From Competibacteraceae bacterium UBA6584 (GTDB lineage Bacteria; Pseudomonadota; Gammaproteobacteria; Competibacterales; Competibacteraceae): a DNA stretch of 19,264 nucleotides. The stretch lies in contig DJIW01000024.1 in the NCBI GenBank assembly GCA_002433805.1, positions 1 to 19,264 of the forward strand, in the 5' to 3' direction. The notes beneath the pieces were generated by a model. It was not told the DNA's origin. It was given only the letters and a program-made list of their open reading frames with translations, and did not search any database. Made by a program: the position numbers and the translations under genes. Numbering within the stretch: position 1 is the first letter of the stretch; every line of letters starts with the position of its first letter. This document shows positions 8,148-15,930 of the stretch, piece by piece.

Positions 8148-9749
8148 GTGAGCCAAACCCTGTTCCTCGGCCTGGATGGGGCCACCTTCCACCTGCTCGA
8201 CGATTTGATTCAAGACCGACCGGGCCAGGGTGTGGTCATGCCGTTTCTCAAACGGTTCATGGAACAGGGTTTTCGCGCGCCGTTGCGCTCTACTCCCCAC
8301 CCGCTCACCCCGCCGGCCTGGACCACGCTGGTGACCGGACGCAATCCCGGCGAACACGGCATCTATGATTTCATGCGGGTGGACGATCGCCAGCACGAGG
8401 TTTTCTTCACCCTCTACGACTTTCGCGACATCCGCTGCGAAACGCTCTGGAGCATCGCCGGACGTCAGAACCGCCGGGTGATTTCGCTCAACTTTCCGAT
8501 CATGGCCCCGCCGCCCGCCATCAACGGCAGCCTGATCCCCGGTTTTACCCCCTGGCGACACCTGCGCCGCAACATGACGCCCGATTCACTCTACGAACGC
8601 CTGCAAGCCATTCCCGGCTTTCATCCCAAGGAATTGGCTTGGGATTTCGAGCGGGAAAATGAAGTCGGCAACGATATGGAAGAAGAGTATCTGGCCGATT
8701 GGGTGCGCTATCACCTGCCGCGCGAAAAACTGTGGTTCGAGGTGGCCCGCAAGCTCTTGACCGAGGATCGCCCCGAACTGCTGGCGGTGCTGTTTGACGG
8801 CGTGGATAAGATCCAGCATCAGGCGTGGTATTACCTCGATCCCGCGTTGCAACCCGCCGAACCGAGCTCCTTGCACCGACAGCTTCGCGAGTTGTGCCTG
8901 AGCTACTTCCGCAATCTGGACGGCTATTTGGAACAACTGGTGGCGCTGGCCGGCCCGGACGCTCGGGTGTTCATGGCGTCCGATCACGGCTTCCGGGATT
9001 CGGCCGCCATCGTCCGCATCAACCGTTATCTGGCGGATTTGGGTCACCTGGTCTATCAGGAACTCGACGGCACGGCCTCGGCCCAGCGTCGCGAGGCCAG
9101 CCCCTTCGCCTATTTGAACTGGCAAAGAACCGTCGCTTACTGCCCGACCCCCTCCAGCAACGGCATCATCATCCGCGTCGCGAGAGCGCCCGGCCAACCC
9201 GGTGTCGCGCCCGGTGATTACCGCGCGTTTCGCCAGCGGTTGATCGAGCAGCTTTATCAGCTGATCGACCCCGCCACCGGCCAGCCGGCCATCCGCGATA
9301 TTCTGATCCGCGAGGAGGCTTTCCCCGGTCAAGCCACCGCGAGCGCGCCGGATTTGACCCTGGTGCTGGCCGATCACGGCTTCGTGTCGATCCGCAACGT
9401 CGCTCCGCCGGTGGGCCAGCGGCCGCGTCCGGTCGGCACCCACCATCCGGATGGCGTCTTCATGGCGGCGGGACCCGGCATTCGCGCCGGCGCGACCGGC
9501 GAGCGGTTTCCCATCGCCGACGTGGCCGCCACCCTGCTGCATAGTTTGGATTTGCCGATACCGGACAATTTCGATGGCCGGGTAGCGAGCGCCTGCTTCA
9601 GCGACGGCTGGCTCGGCGCGCATCCGGCCCGGCAAGGCCCGGCCACCCTGCCCGTCGGTCAAGGCGGCCCGTCGCCGGAGGCCATGCCCGACAGCGAAAA
9701 GGAAAAAATCCTGGCGCAACTGGCGATGCTCGGCTATCTGGAAGAGTGA
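8148..9749 (+). CDS. Alkaline-phosphatase-superfamily phosphodiesterase/sulfatase-like hydrolase
   Basis: A 533-aa metal-dependent hydrolase of the type I phosphodiesterase/nucleotide pyrophosphatase group. Metal and nucleophile residues are visible in order: D10 in LGLDG, T54 in LTPPAWTTLVTG (nucleophile by alignment to the NPP motif), D220 and H224 in FDGVDKIQH, D279-H280 in ASDHGF, and H432/H433 in GTHHPDG. Members of this fold cleave phosphate diesters, phosphate monoesters or sulfate esters. The Thr nucleophile and the absence of a CxPxR formylglycine motif favour phosphoester chemistry. No signal peptide is visible, so a cytoplasmic location is likely. The GTG start has GGAG at 8138-8141, 6 bases upstream. 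It leads an eight-gene run, and its TGA overlaps the next ATG by one base. Substrate unknown. Confidence 0.87.
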   Translation: MSQTLFLGLDGATFHLLDDLIQDRPGQGVVMPFLKRFMEQGFRAPLRSTPHPLTPPAWTTLVTGRNPGEHGIYDFMRVDDRQHEVFFTLYDFRDIRCETLWSIAGRQNRRVISLNFPIMAPPPAINGSLIPGFTPWRHLRRNMTPDSLYERLQAIPGFHPKELAWDFERENEVGNDMEEEYLADWVRYHLPREKLWFEVARKLLTEDRPELLAVLFDGVDKIQHQAWYYLDPALQPAEPSSLHRQLRELCLSYFRNLDGYLEQLVALAGPDARVFMASDHGFRDSAAIVRINRYLADLGHLVYQELDGTASAQRREASPFAYLNWQRTVAYCPTPSSNGIIIRVARAPGQPGVAPGDYRAFRQRLIEQLYQLIDPATGQPAIRDILIREEAFPGQATASAPDLTLVLADHGFVSIRNVAPPVGQRPRPVGTHHPDGVFMAAGPGIRAGATGERFPIADVAATLLHSLDLPIPDNFDGRVASACFSDGWLGAHPARQGPATLPVGQGGPSPEAMPDSEKEKILAQLAMLGYLEE

Positions 9750-10711
9750 TGCCCGTCGTCCGATTGGCCGACGTCGGCCTGCACTACCTGCAATTTCCCT
9801 GTCGGCTGGACAACGCCCCGCCGCCGTGCGGCGATTTGCTGTTGGTCCACGGTCTGGCCGCCAATCTGGGCTTCTGGCATCTGGGCATCGTCCGGCCGTT
9901 GAGCCACCTGTGCCGGCTGACCGCCTACGATCTGCGCGGCCACGGCCGCAGCGACGTTCCGGCCCAAGGCTATTCGCCGCAGGTTCTGGTCCACGATCTG
10001 GTCCGGCTGCTGGATTATCTCAAGCTGGAGCGGGTGCATGTGCTGGCGCACAGCTACGGCGGGGCGGTGGCGCTGTTGTTCGCCGTGCTGTTTCCCGAAC
10101 GAGTGATCAGTTTGATTCTGGCCGATGTCCGATTGCGGGCCGTGCAACCGCACCTGCGCCTGCGCGACTGGCCGCACTGGCCGCACTGGCGGCCGCGCTT
10201 CGAGCAAGCCGGCATCATCCTCGACGACGACGCCCCAGAAAGCGGCTATCAACTACTGGTGGAAATGGCGCGCTCGCACTTGCACAACCCGGCGGCGGGC
10301 GAGCATCTGCCGCGCGTGTTCGGGCTGATGGGCAACCAGTCCCGGCGCGGCGGCACCGCCCACCGCTGGCTGCAGCTGCAAGAATCGACCTCGATCCGGC
10401 AAGAATATCTCGCCCACGACGGCCTGACGCCGGCCCGGCTGGCGACGCTGCGCCAGCCTATCCTCGGCGTCTACGGCGAACAATCTTCCGCCGTCCGCAG
10501 CGGCGTGGCCTTAAGGCGGCTTTGTCCGAATTACCGGTTGCGCTTGGTGCCGAACGCCGGCCACTTTTTTCCGCTGTCCAAACCGCGTCGGCTGGTGCGC
10601 CCGGCATTGCGGTTTCTGGCCGCTCAGGCGCGGCTCGCGCCGGCCGCCGTCGATTTGCCCGAACTCCAGCACGAGGACGCGGAAACCGAATCCGCGCTGC
10701 CCGATTTTTGA
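9749..10711 (+). CDS. Alpha/beta hydrolase
   Basis: A 320-aa alpha/beta hydrolase fold protein. The oxyanion motif VHGLAAN lies at H34-G35, the nucleophile elbow AHSYGG has S102, and the catalytic His is H272 in NAGHFF. The usual acid position holds E244 in VYGEQSS instead of Asp, a substitution seen in part of the fold; another acid may serve. The segment YDLRGHGRSDVP is typical of the esterase/thioesterase-like core. No signal peptide is seen, so it is probably cytoplasmic. Its ATG overlaps the upstream TGA by one base (TGATG), so it is co-translated with the phosphodiesterase. The substrate could be an ester, thioester or lactone. A 51-base gap follows before the next gene. Confidence 0.88.
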   Translation: MPVVRLADVGLHYLQFPCRLDNAPPPCGDLLLVHGLAANLGFWHLGIVRPLSHLCRLTAYDLRGHGRSDVPAQGYSPQVLVHDLVRLLDYLKLERVHVLAHSYGGAVALLFAVLFPERVISLILADVRLRAVQPHLRLRDWPHWPHWRPRFEQAGIILDDDAPESGYQLLVEMARSHLHNPAAGEHLPRVFGLMGNQSRRGGTAHRWLQLQESTSIRQEYLAHDGLTPARLATLRQPILGVYGEQSSAVRSGVALRRLCPNYRLRLVPNAGHFFPLSKPRRLVRPALRFLAAQARLAPAAVDLPELQHEDAETESALPDF

Positions 10712-10762
10712 GCCGCTCTCCGACCGCCGTCGGTTTGGCTTCCCGATGAGGGGGATATAGCG

Positions 10763-11137
10763 ATGATGTCGCCACTCCAGCATTGCGCGTTAGCGCTCGG
10801 GCTGATCGCGCCCGGCTTCACCTTCGGCGCGGCCGTCGAGATCGACTGCGATACGCTGGCCCAACCCTTGCAAACTTTGATCGACGCCGTTCCCGAAGAC
10901 GGCACCATCAAGCTGTGCGGCGCGTGCCACGAACCGATCCTGCTCGCCAAGGATCGCATCGAGCTGTCAGGCAGCGGCAAAGCGGGTGCATCCTTCAGCT
11001 TCCCCGAGGACACCGCCAACGGCCTTGCCATCACCGGCCGGCAAATCGTCATCAAGAAACTCAGCCTTTCGGGCGCGAAAAAAAGCATCGCCGTTTATCG
11101 GGACGGCCGCGTGTCGAGCACCGAAACCACGGACTGA
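10763..11137 (+). CDS. Short exported protein resembling the start of a right-handed beta-helix
   Basis: A 124-aa protein with a likely signal peptide (hydrophobic ALALGLIAPGFTFGA, mature part near residue 23). The rest matches the opening coils of pectate-lyase/NosD-type beta-helix proteins: VEIDCDTLAQPLQTLIDAVP, then GTIKLCG, DRIELSGSG and NGLAITGRQIVIKKLSLSG. True beta-helices normally exceed 300 residues, so this is either a truncated relic or a short stand-alone module. The conserved Cys pair (LCGACH) may form a disulfide. GAGGGGG at 10749-10755 lies 7 bases before the ATG; a second ATG at 10766 is equally possible. The next gene starts 10 bases after its stop. Confidence 0.7.
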   Translation: MMSPLQHCALALGLIAPGFTFGAAVEIDCDTLAQPLQTLIDAVPEDGTIKLCGACHEPILLAKDRIELSGSGKAGASFSFPEDTANGLAITGRQIVIKKLSLSGAKKSIAVYRDGRVSSTETTD

Positions 11138-11146
11138 TTGCCAACC

Positions 11147-12616
11147 ATGATAGCGACCCCTGTTACCCACCGGCGCGCTTGCGATCCCAGCCCGCCCGCC
11201 GGACTGTGCCGAAGCGATTTCCACCAGATCGCCCCCAACGGCTTCGGCGACGGCCATAACTCCTACCCGCATTCGATGGCGTGGCATCGCGGCCACCTCT
11301 ATGTCGGCGTGACCCGCGCCAACATGTGCATGCTGAAAGTATCCAAAGTCCCCAAACGCTTTCCGTTTTGGCCGGTGGAATGCCCGGATGACCTTTATCA
11401 GTTGGACATGCGCGCCCGCATCTATCGGTACGATCCCCACCGCGAGGACTGGCGCGAAGCGTATCGCTCGCCGATGATCGCCGGTTCGGACGGCTCGCCG
11501 ATCCCGCGCGACATGGGCTATCGCGGCATGGAGCTGTTTCAGGGCGATTCCGATCCGGAACCGGCGCTGTACGTGTCCACCTACGCCTCGGCGCGCGGCC
11601 CCGGCGCGATGATCTTGCGCAGCCTGGACGGCGAGGAGTTTATTCCCGTGTCCAAGCCGGGACTGGTGGCATTGCCGACCAATTCCATCCGCACCCTGAC
11701 GGCGTTCAAGGGCCGGCTGTTCACCGCGCCGACCGGTCGGGCCGGGGGCCAGCCCAACACCTCCGGCATCGCGGTCATTTACGAAAGCCGCGATCCGCTC
11801 AAGGGCGACTGGCGTCCGGTCAACACCCCCGGCTTCGGCGACCCCGACAACGTGGTCGTGTTCGAGATGACCGCCTTCGGCGATCACCTCTACGCCGGCA
11901 CCGGCAACATCCGCCAGGGCTATCAGGTCTGGCGCACCCGGGCCGAGGGCAATCCCCCCTACCGCTGGGAACAGGTGCTCAAAAACGGCGCGAACCGGGG
12001 CGTGTTCAACCAGATGGTGATGAGCTTTCAGGAGTTCAAGGGCGCGTTGTACATCGGCAGCGGCATCCAAAACGGCGGCATCGATCTGGTCAACAAGATC
12101 GGACCCGCCGCGCCCGAACTGATCCGGTTTTATCCGGACGGCGACTGGGAGGTGGTGGTCGGCGCGCCCCGCGAGGGCAAAGCGGCGACTTCCGGCTATC
12201 TGCCCGGTTTCGGCAACGCCTTCAACGGTTATTTCTGGCGGATGATGGCCCACGACGGTTGGTTGTATCTCGGCACCTTCGATTGGAGCCTGATGCTGTA
12301 CTTCGCCAACCAGCAAAATTGGGCCGAGCGCTTCCGCAACATCGTCCATCGCGTCGGGCTCGATGAGATCATGGAGCACCAGGCCGGCGGCGATCTTTAT
12401 CGGAGCTGCGACGGCGATAACTGGTTGCCGGTCACCACCGACGGCTTCGGCAACCGTTACAATTACGGCTTTAGGGTCTTGGTTTCGACCGAGCACGGTC
12501 TGTTTGTCGGCGCCGCCAATCCCTTCGGCCCCCGCGTGGCGGTTCGCGAGGGCGAGGATTGGGTTTATCGAGACAATCCCAAAAGCGGTCTGGAAATTTG
12601 GTTGGGAAGGAAATAA
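11147..12616 (+). CDS. Beta-propeller-like protein with repeated LYxG motifs
   Basis: A 489-aa protein of unknown function. Repeated short motifs suggest propeller blades: HLYVGVTR, RLFTAPTG, HLYAGTGN, ALYIGSGI, WLYLGTFD, LFVGAAN. Each follows an aromatic or charged turn and is spaced tens of residues apart. Trp-rich strands (DWREAY, DWRPVN, YRWEQV, DWEVVV) fit sialidase-like or Kelch-like blades. No catalytic motif was recognised. There is no clear signal peptide, although Cys residues occur near the N-terminus. ATG 11147 is preferred; an in-frame TTG at 11138 touches the upstream stop, and neither has a strong ribosome binding site. The second gene at 15927 is a paralog with matching blocks (SRDP...PGFGDP...QVWRT). 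It may bind the substrate of the neighbouring sulfotransferases; this is inference. Confidence 0.72.
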   Translation: MIATPVTHRRACDPSPPAGLCRSDFHQIAPNGFGDGHNSYPHSMAWHRGHLYVGVTRANMCMLKVSKVPKRFPFWPVECPDDLYQLDMRARIYRYDPHREDWREAYRSPMIAGSDGSPIPRDMGYRGMELFQGDSDPEPALYVSTYASARGPGAMILRSLDGEEFIPVSKPGLVALPTNSIRTLTAFKGRLFTAPTGRAGGQPNTSGIAVIYESRDPLKGDWRPVNTPGFGDPDNVVVFEMTAFGDHLYAGTGNIRQGYQVWRTRAEGNPPYRWEQVLKNGANRGVFNQMVMSFQEFKGALYIGSGIQNGGIDLVNKIGPAAPELIRFYPDGDWEVVVGAPREGKAATSGYLPGFGNAFNGYFWRMMAHDGWLYLGTFDWSLMLYFANQQNWAERFRNIVHRVGLDEIMEHQAGGDLYRSCDGDNWLPVTTDGFGNRYNYGFRVLVSTEHGLFVGAANPFGPRVAVREGEDWVYRDNPKSGLEIWLGRK

Positions 12617-12627
12617 TAGGACGCATC

Positions 12628-14148
12628 ATGCAAAAAACCCTGGTCGCCATCTTGCTTGCCCTGTTCTTAACCGGCTGTCAGGACTCGCCGCGTTCCGCGC
12701 GCAACGCTCCGCCGCCTCCAGGATTCCAAACGCCCGCCGGGCGATCGGACCCCTACAACCTGCAAGCCGCTTACGAACGCCGCCGCGAACGCCGGGCCGC
12801 CGACCGCGCCCAGGAAATTCTGGCGACGGCCGAACCTCGCCATGTGCCCGCTTGGAACGACAAAACCGCCGGACCTTCCCGCTATCCGGGCGGCGGAATC
12901 GATGTGGATCCCGGCCCGCCCTTGCCGCCCCAAGCCGATGATCGCTACGGGGACGAACGTCCGGTTGAATTCCGCCGTCGCGGCGAGCGCCGGGCCTTCG
13001 CCCGCGCCGGCGATCCGCGCTTCTCGTTCCAGCGCGGCGGCCCGCGCGAGGATCTGGAGTCCATGATGGAATTCCCGCAACAGGACGCCCGCTATTCCGA
13101 CTCGCCCTTGGATACCCCCGCCCTACCCCAGCGCGGCGGCTCGCGCGAGGATCTGGAGGGACCGATGATGGATTTCCCCCGGCGGAACGCCCGTTACGCT
13201 AGCGCAGAGGATGAGGACTGGCGCTTCGGCCAAGGGCCGGGACGCAGTTTTAGAGGTCGATCCCAAAGAGCCGAACTGCCTCCTAGCTTTAAAACCGTGG
13301 CGTTGACCCACGGCGGCCGCGAGCGCAGCTACGTCGTCTACCTACCGCCCAACCTCCAAGCCAAGCTGCAAAACCGCGAGCCGGTGCCTTTGGTCCTGGT
13401 CTTTCACGGCGGCGGCGGCCATGCCGCCGGCATCGCCCGAACCACCAATCTACATCAGATCGCCGACCGCCAAGGCTTTATCGCGGTTTATCCGAACGGC
13501 ACCGGCGCCCAAGGCGGCCGGCGCTTGAGCTGGAATGCCGGTTCCTCGCCGCCCCAAGGCTACGCCGAACATCAGAACGTGGACGATGTCGGTTTCGTCA
13601 GAACCCTCCTGCGCCAACTCCAGCAGACCTACCCCATCGACTCCCGCCGCATCTACGCCACCGGCTTTTCCAAGGGCGGGATGCTGGCCTACCGGCTGGC
13701 CTGCGAAATGGCCGATCAATTCGCGGCGATCGCGCCGGTGGGCGGCACGCTGACGTACGCGCAATGCCAGCCCGCGCGGCCGGTGGCGCTGCTGCACATC
13801 CACGGCAGCAACGATCAGAGCGTGCCGTTCGAAGGCGGTCGCGGCGCCTACTCCGCTCGGATGGCCCGCTATCCCTCGGTCTTGCAGAATCTGGATCGCT
13901 GGCGGCAACGGAATCAGTGCGACGCCAAACCCGTTCAGGCGCGCGTGACCTCCGACACCCAGCGCTACACCTATCAAGACTGCAAAACCGGCGGGGAGGT
14001 CAGCTATTACCTGGTGCGCGACGGCGGTCACGCCTGGCCCGGTTCCGAACTCAAGCCGAGGCAGCAAGCCCAAGGCATCCGCACCAGCCAGCAATTCAAA
14101 GCCAGCGAGGAAATCTGGAAATTCTTCGCCGCCCACGCCAAACCCTGA
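12628..14148 (+). CDS. Lipoprotein with PHB-depolymerase/feruloyl-esterase-type hydrolase domain
   Basis: A 506-aa exported lipoprotein. The lipobox LTGC puts the lipidated Cys at residue 17. Residues 18-215 are a Pro/Arg/Gly-rich, probably disordered region with an internal tandem repeat. The C-terminal half is an alpha/beta hydrolase of the Esterase_phb/LpqC type: oxyanion FHGGGG (H260), nucleophile S348 in GFSKGG, acid D396 in HGSNDQ, and H468 in GGHAWPG. Relatives cut polyhydroxybutyrate or aryl and acetyl esters. A secreted lipoprotein is unlikely to act on intracellular PHB granules, so an extracellular ester is more plausible. The start at 12628 is preferred because it yields the lipoprotein signal and has AGGA at 12618-12621. 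The next gene begins 4 bases after its stop. Confidence 0.88.
   Translation: MQKTLVAILLALFLTGCQDSPRSARNAPPPPGFQTPAGRSDPYNLQAAYERRRERRAADRAQEILATAEPRHVPAWNDKTAGPSRYPGGGIDVDPGPPLPPQADDRYGDERPVEFRRRGERRAFARAGDPRFSFQRGGPREDLESMMEFPQQDARYSDSPLDTPALPQRGGSREDLEGPMMDFPRRNARYASAEDEDWRFGQGPGRSFRGRSQRAELPPSFKTVALTHGGRERSYVVYLPPNLQAKLQNREPVPLVLVFHGGGGHAAGIARTTNLHQIADRQGFIAVYPNGTGAQGGRRLSWNAGSSPPQGYAEHQNVDDVGFVRTLLRQLQQTYPIDSRRIYATGFSKGGMLAYRLACEMADQFAAIAPVGGTLTYAQCQPARPVALLHIHGSNDQSVPFEGGRGAYSARMARYPSVLQNLDRWRQRNQCDAKPVQARVTSDTQRYTYQDCKTGGEVSYYLVRDGGHAWPGSELKPRQQAQGIRTSQQFKASEEIWKFFAAHAKP
13030..13203 (+). repeat. In-frame tandem repeat in the lipoprotein linker
   Basis: Two related blocks about 99 bases apart begin at 13030 and 13129. 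They encode QRGGPREDLESMMEFP with DARYS (residues 135-157) and QRGGSREDLEGPMMDFP with NARYA (residues 168-191). DNA identity is high across the CAGCGCGGCGG and CGCGAGGATCTGGAG segments, so this is an internal duplication. Confidence 0.85.
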
Positions 14149-14152
14149 TGCG

Positions 14153-15037
14153 ATGCAACCGCTGTTCATCTTGACGTGCATGCGGTCGTTTTCGTCGGTG
14201 GTCAGCACCATGCTGGGCCAACACCCGCAAGCCTACGGATTGCCGGAACTGAATTTGTTCGTGGCCGATACCCTGGGCGAGGTGATGGACCGGCTGCACA
14301 CCCACCGCCCGCAAGGCTTGAACGGCCTGCTGCGCACCGTCGCCGAACTGGAGTATCGTGAGCAGAGCCAAGAGGCCGTGCGCCAGGCCCGCGCGTGGCT
14401 GGCGCAACGCCGGCAATGGCCGATCCAACAGGTCTTTGGCTTTGTCGCGCAGCGGGTGGGCACTCGGATGCTGGTGGAAAAAAGCCCCAGCACCGCGCTC
14501 GATGAAACCCGTCTGATCCGCCTGCGCCGCCATTTCCCCGACGCCTATTTTCTGCATCTGACCCGCCACCCTCGCGCCACCTGCAAATCCATTCACGAAA
14601 TCCAGCAGAAAACCGCGATCCTGGCCGAGCGCCGGACCGGAACGCCGGCCAATCCCGAAAGCCTGTGGTTGCGCGCTCACCGCAATATCTTGCGGTTTAC
14701 CCGCCAGCTGCGGCCCGGCCAAAGCTTGTGCCTGCAAGGCGAACTGCTGCTGTCGCGGCCGGAGCTGTATCTGCCGCAGATCGCCGAATGGTTGGAGTTG
14801 CGCGCCGATCCCGACGCGGTGGACGCCATGCTCCACCCGGAACGGTCGCCTTACGCCCGCCTCGGCCCGCCCAATGCGCCGTTCGGCCACGACCCGAACT
14901 TTTTGCACAACCCGCGTTTTGAAAAAAGAGCGCCTCGGCCGGCGCGGTTGGAAGGACCGTTCGACTGGCCCGCGCCCGACGCCGATCATTTTTCCCGAGC
15001 CACGCTGAAAACCGCCCGCGCGTTGGGCTATCAATGA
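14153..15037 (+). CDS. Sulfotransferase family protein, copy 1
   Basis: A 294-aa PAPS-dependent sulfotransferase-like protein. The 5'-phosphosulfate loop is FILTCMRSFSSVV (R11-S12), where many relatives have a GxxRS/T pattern. The 3'-phosphate site is HLTRHPRATCKSI (T137 to S146), preceded by a DAYFLHL strand. A conserved C-terminal block reads HPERSPYARLGPPNAPFG. Such enzymes move sulfate from PAPS to an alcohol, phenol or amine. No signal peptide is seen, so it is cytoplasmic. It starts 4 bases after the lipoprotein stop and overlaps copy 2 by 4 bases (ATGA). It shares its N-terminus, both PAPS motifs and the ending LGYQ with copy 2, so the pair arose by duplication. Confidence 0.85.
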   Translation: MQPLFILTCMRSFSSVVSTMLGQHPQAYGLPELNLFVADTLGEVMDRLHTHRPQGLNGLLRTVAELEYREQSQEAVRQARAWLAQRRQWPIQQVFGFVAQRVGTRMLVEKSPSTALDETRLIRLRRHFPDAYFLHLTRHPRATCKSIHEIQQKTAILAERRTGTPANPESLWLRAHRNILRFTRQLRPGQSLCLQGELLLSRPELYLPQIAEWLELRADPDAVDAMLHPERSPYARLGPPNAPFGHDPNFLHNPRFEKRAPRPARLEGPFDWPAPDADHFSRATLKTARALGYQ

Positions 15038-15930
15038 CCGACCGGCAACCGTTGTTCATCCTCTGTCCCGGCCGCTCCTTTTCATCGGTGGTGTGCACGA
15101 CCATCGGCCAGCATCCGGAATTGTACGGCCTACCGGAAATTTACTTGGGGATCGTCGATACGGTGGACGAATGGTTGCGGCTGCCGTCTCAACCCGGCCG
15201 CAAGCACATGAACCAAGGGCTGTTGCGGGTGCTGGCCGAACTCCAGCACGGCGAACAGACCGAGGACACGGTGCGCGAAGTCCGAGCGTGGCTGCGCCAG
15301 CACCGGCACTGGACCACCACACGGTTGTTTCACGATTTGGCCGAACGGGTCGCGCCCCGGCAACTGGTCGATAAAAGCCCGACGCAGGGCAAGCCGGAGA
15401 ATCTGAGGCGGCTTTTGAAGATGTTCCCGCAGGCTTTTTTTCTGCATCTGACCCGCCATCCGCGTTCCACCGGCAATTCCTTTTACCGCGCTAAATCGGC
15501 CAGGGCGCTGTTACAGGGTCACCCCGATCTCAACCGACTGGCCAACCTGATTGAAGATCACTGGATCATGATTCACGCCAACATCTTGGGCTTCACCGCT
15601 AGCCTGCCGCCCGGTCAGGCCATGCGCCTGCTCGGCGAGGACTTTCTGGCCGAACCGGCGCTGTATTTACGCCAGATCGCCGAATGGCTGAACCTCCGCA
15701 CCGACGACGACGCGATTGAGGCCATGCAACATCCTGAAACCTCGCCTTATGCCCGCTTCGGCCCGGTCAACGCGCGCCACGGCAACAACCGAGGTTTTTT
15801 GGAAGAACCGTTTCTGAAAGCTGGCCGCCCTAGTCCCGCCAGCCTGGCGGGACCGTTGGAATGGCTGCCGCAACCGCGCGGCTTCGGCCCGAAAATGCTG
15901 CGGCTGGCCCGCCAGTTGGGCTACCAATGA
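15034..15930 (+). CDS. Sulfotransferase family protein, copy 2
   Basis: A 298-aa paralog of the preceding gene. The 5'-phosphosulfate loop is FILCPGRSFSSVV (R14-S15), which keeps the Gly missing in copy 1. The 3'-phosphate site is HLTRHPRSTGNSF (T140 to S149). The C-terminal block reads HPETSPYARFGPVNARHG, and the last residues are again LGYQ. The middle differs more (DTVDEWLRLPSQ versus DTLGEVMDRLHT), which suggests a different acceptor or a different position on the same acceptor. It overlaps both neighbours with ATGA junctions, so three proteins should be made in step. A heterodimer of the two copies is possible but unproven. Confidence 0.85.
   Translation: MTDRQPLFILCPGRSFSSVVCTTIGQHPELYGLPEIYLGIVDTVDEWLRLPSQPGRKHMNQGLLRVLAELQHGEQTEDTVREVRAWLRQHRHWTTTRLFHDLAERVAPRQLVDKSPTQGKPENLRRLLKMFPQAFFLHLTRHPRSTGNSFYRAKSARALLQGHPDLNRLANLIEDHWIMIHANILGFTASLPPGQAMRLLGEDFLAEPALYLRQIAEWLNLRTDDDAIEAMQHPETSPYARFGPVNARHGNNRGFLEEPFLKAGRPSPASLAGPLEWLPQPRGFGPKMLRLARQLGYQ

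Noticed and set aside
8586..9719. A 377-aa minus-strand open frame opposite the phosphodiesterase
   Set aside because: The plus strand carries all metal-site motifs of the family; the reverse frame has none.
8148..9749. Calling this gene a formylglycine sulfatase
   Set aside because: No CxPxR or SxPxR sulfatase signature is present; the T54 nucleophile pattern fits the phosphodiesterase branch better.
10967..12496. A 509-aa minus-strand open frame opposite the first propeller gene
   Set aside because: The plus-strand protein has ordered repeats and a paralog at 15927; the reverse frame has a low-complexity Ala/Gly/Val/Asp composition typical of antisense shadows.
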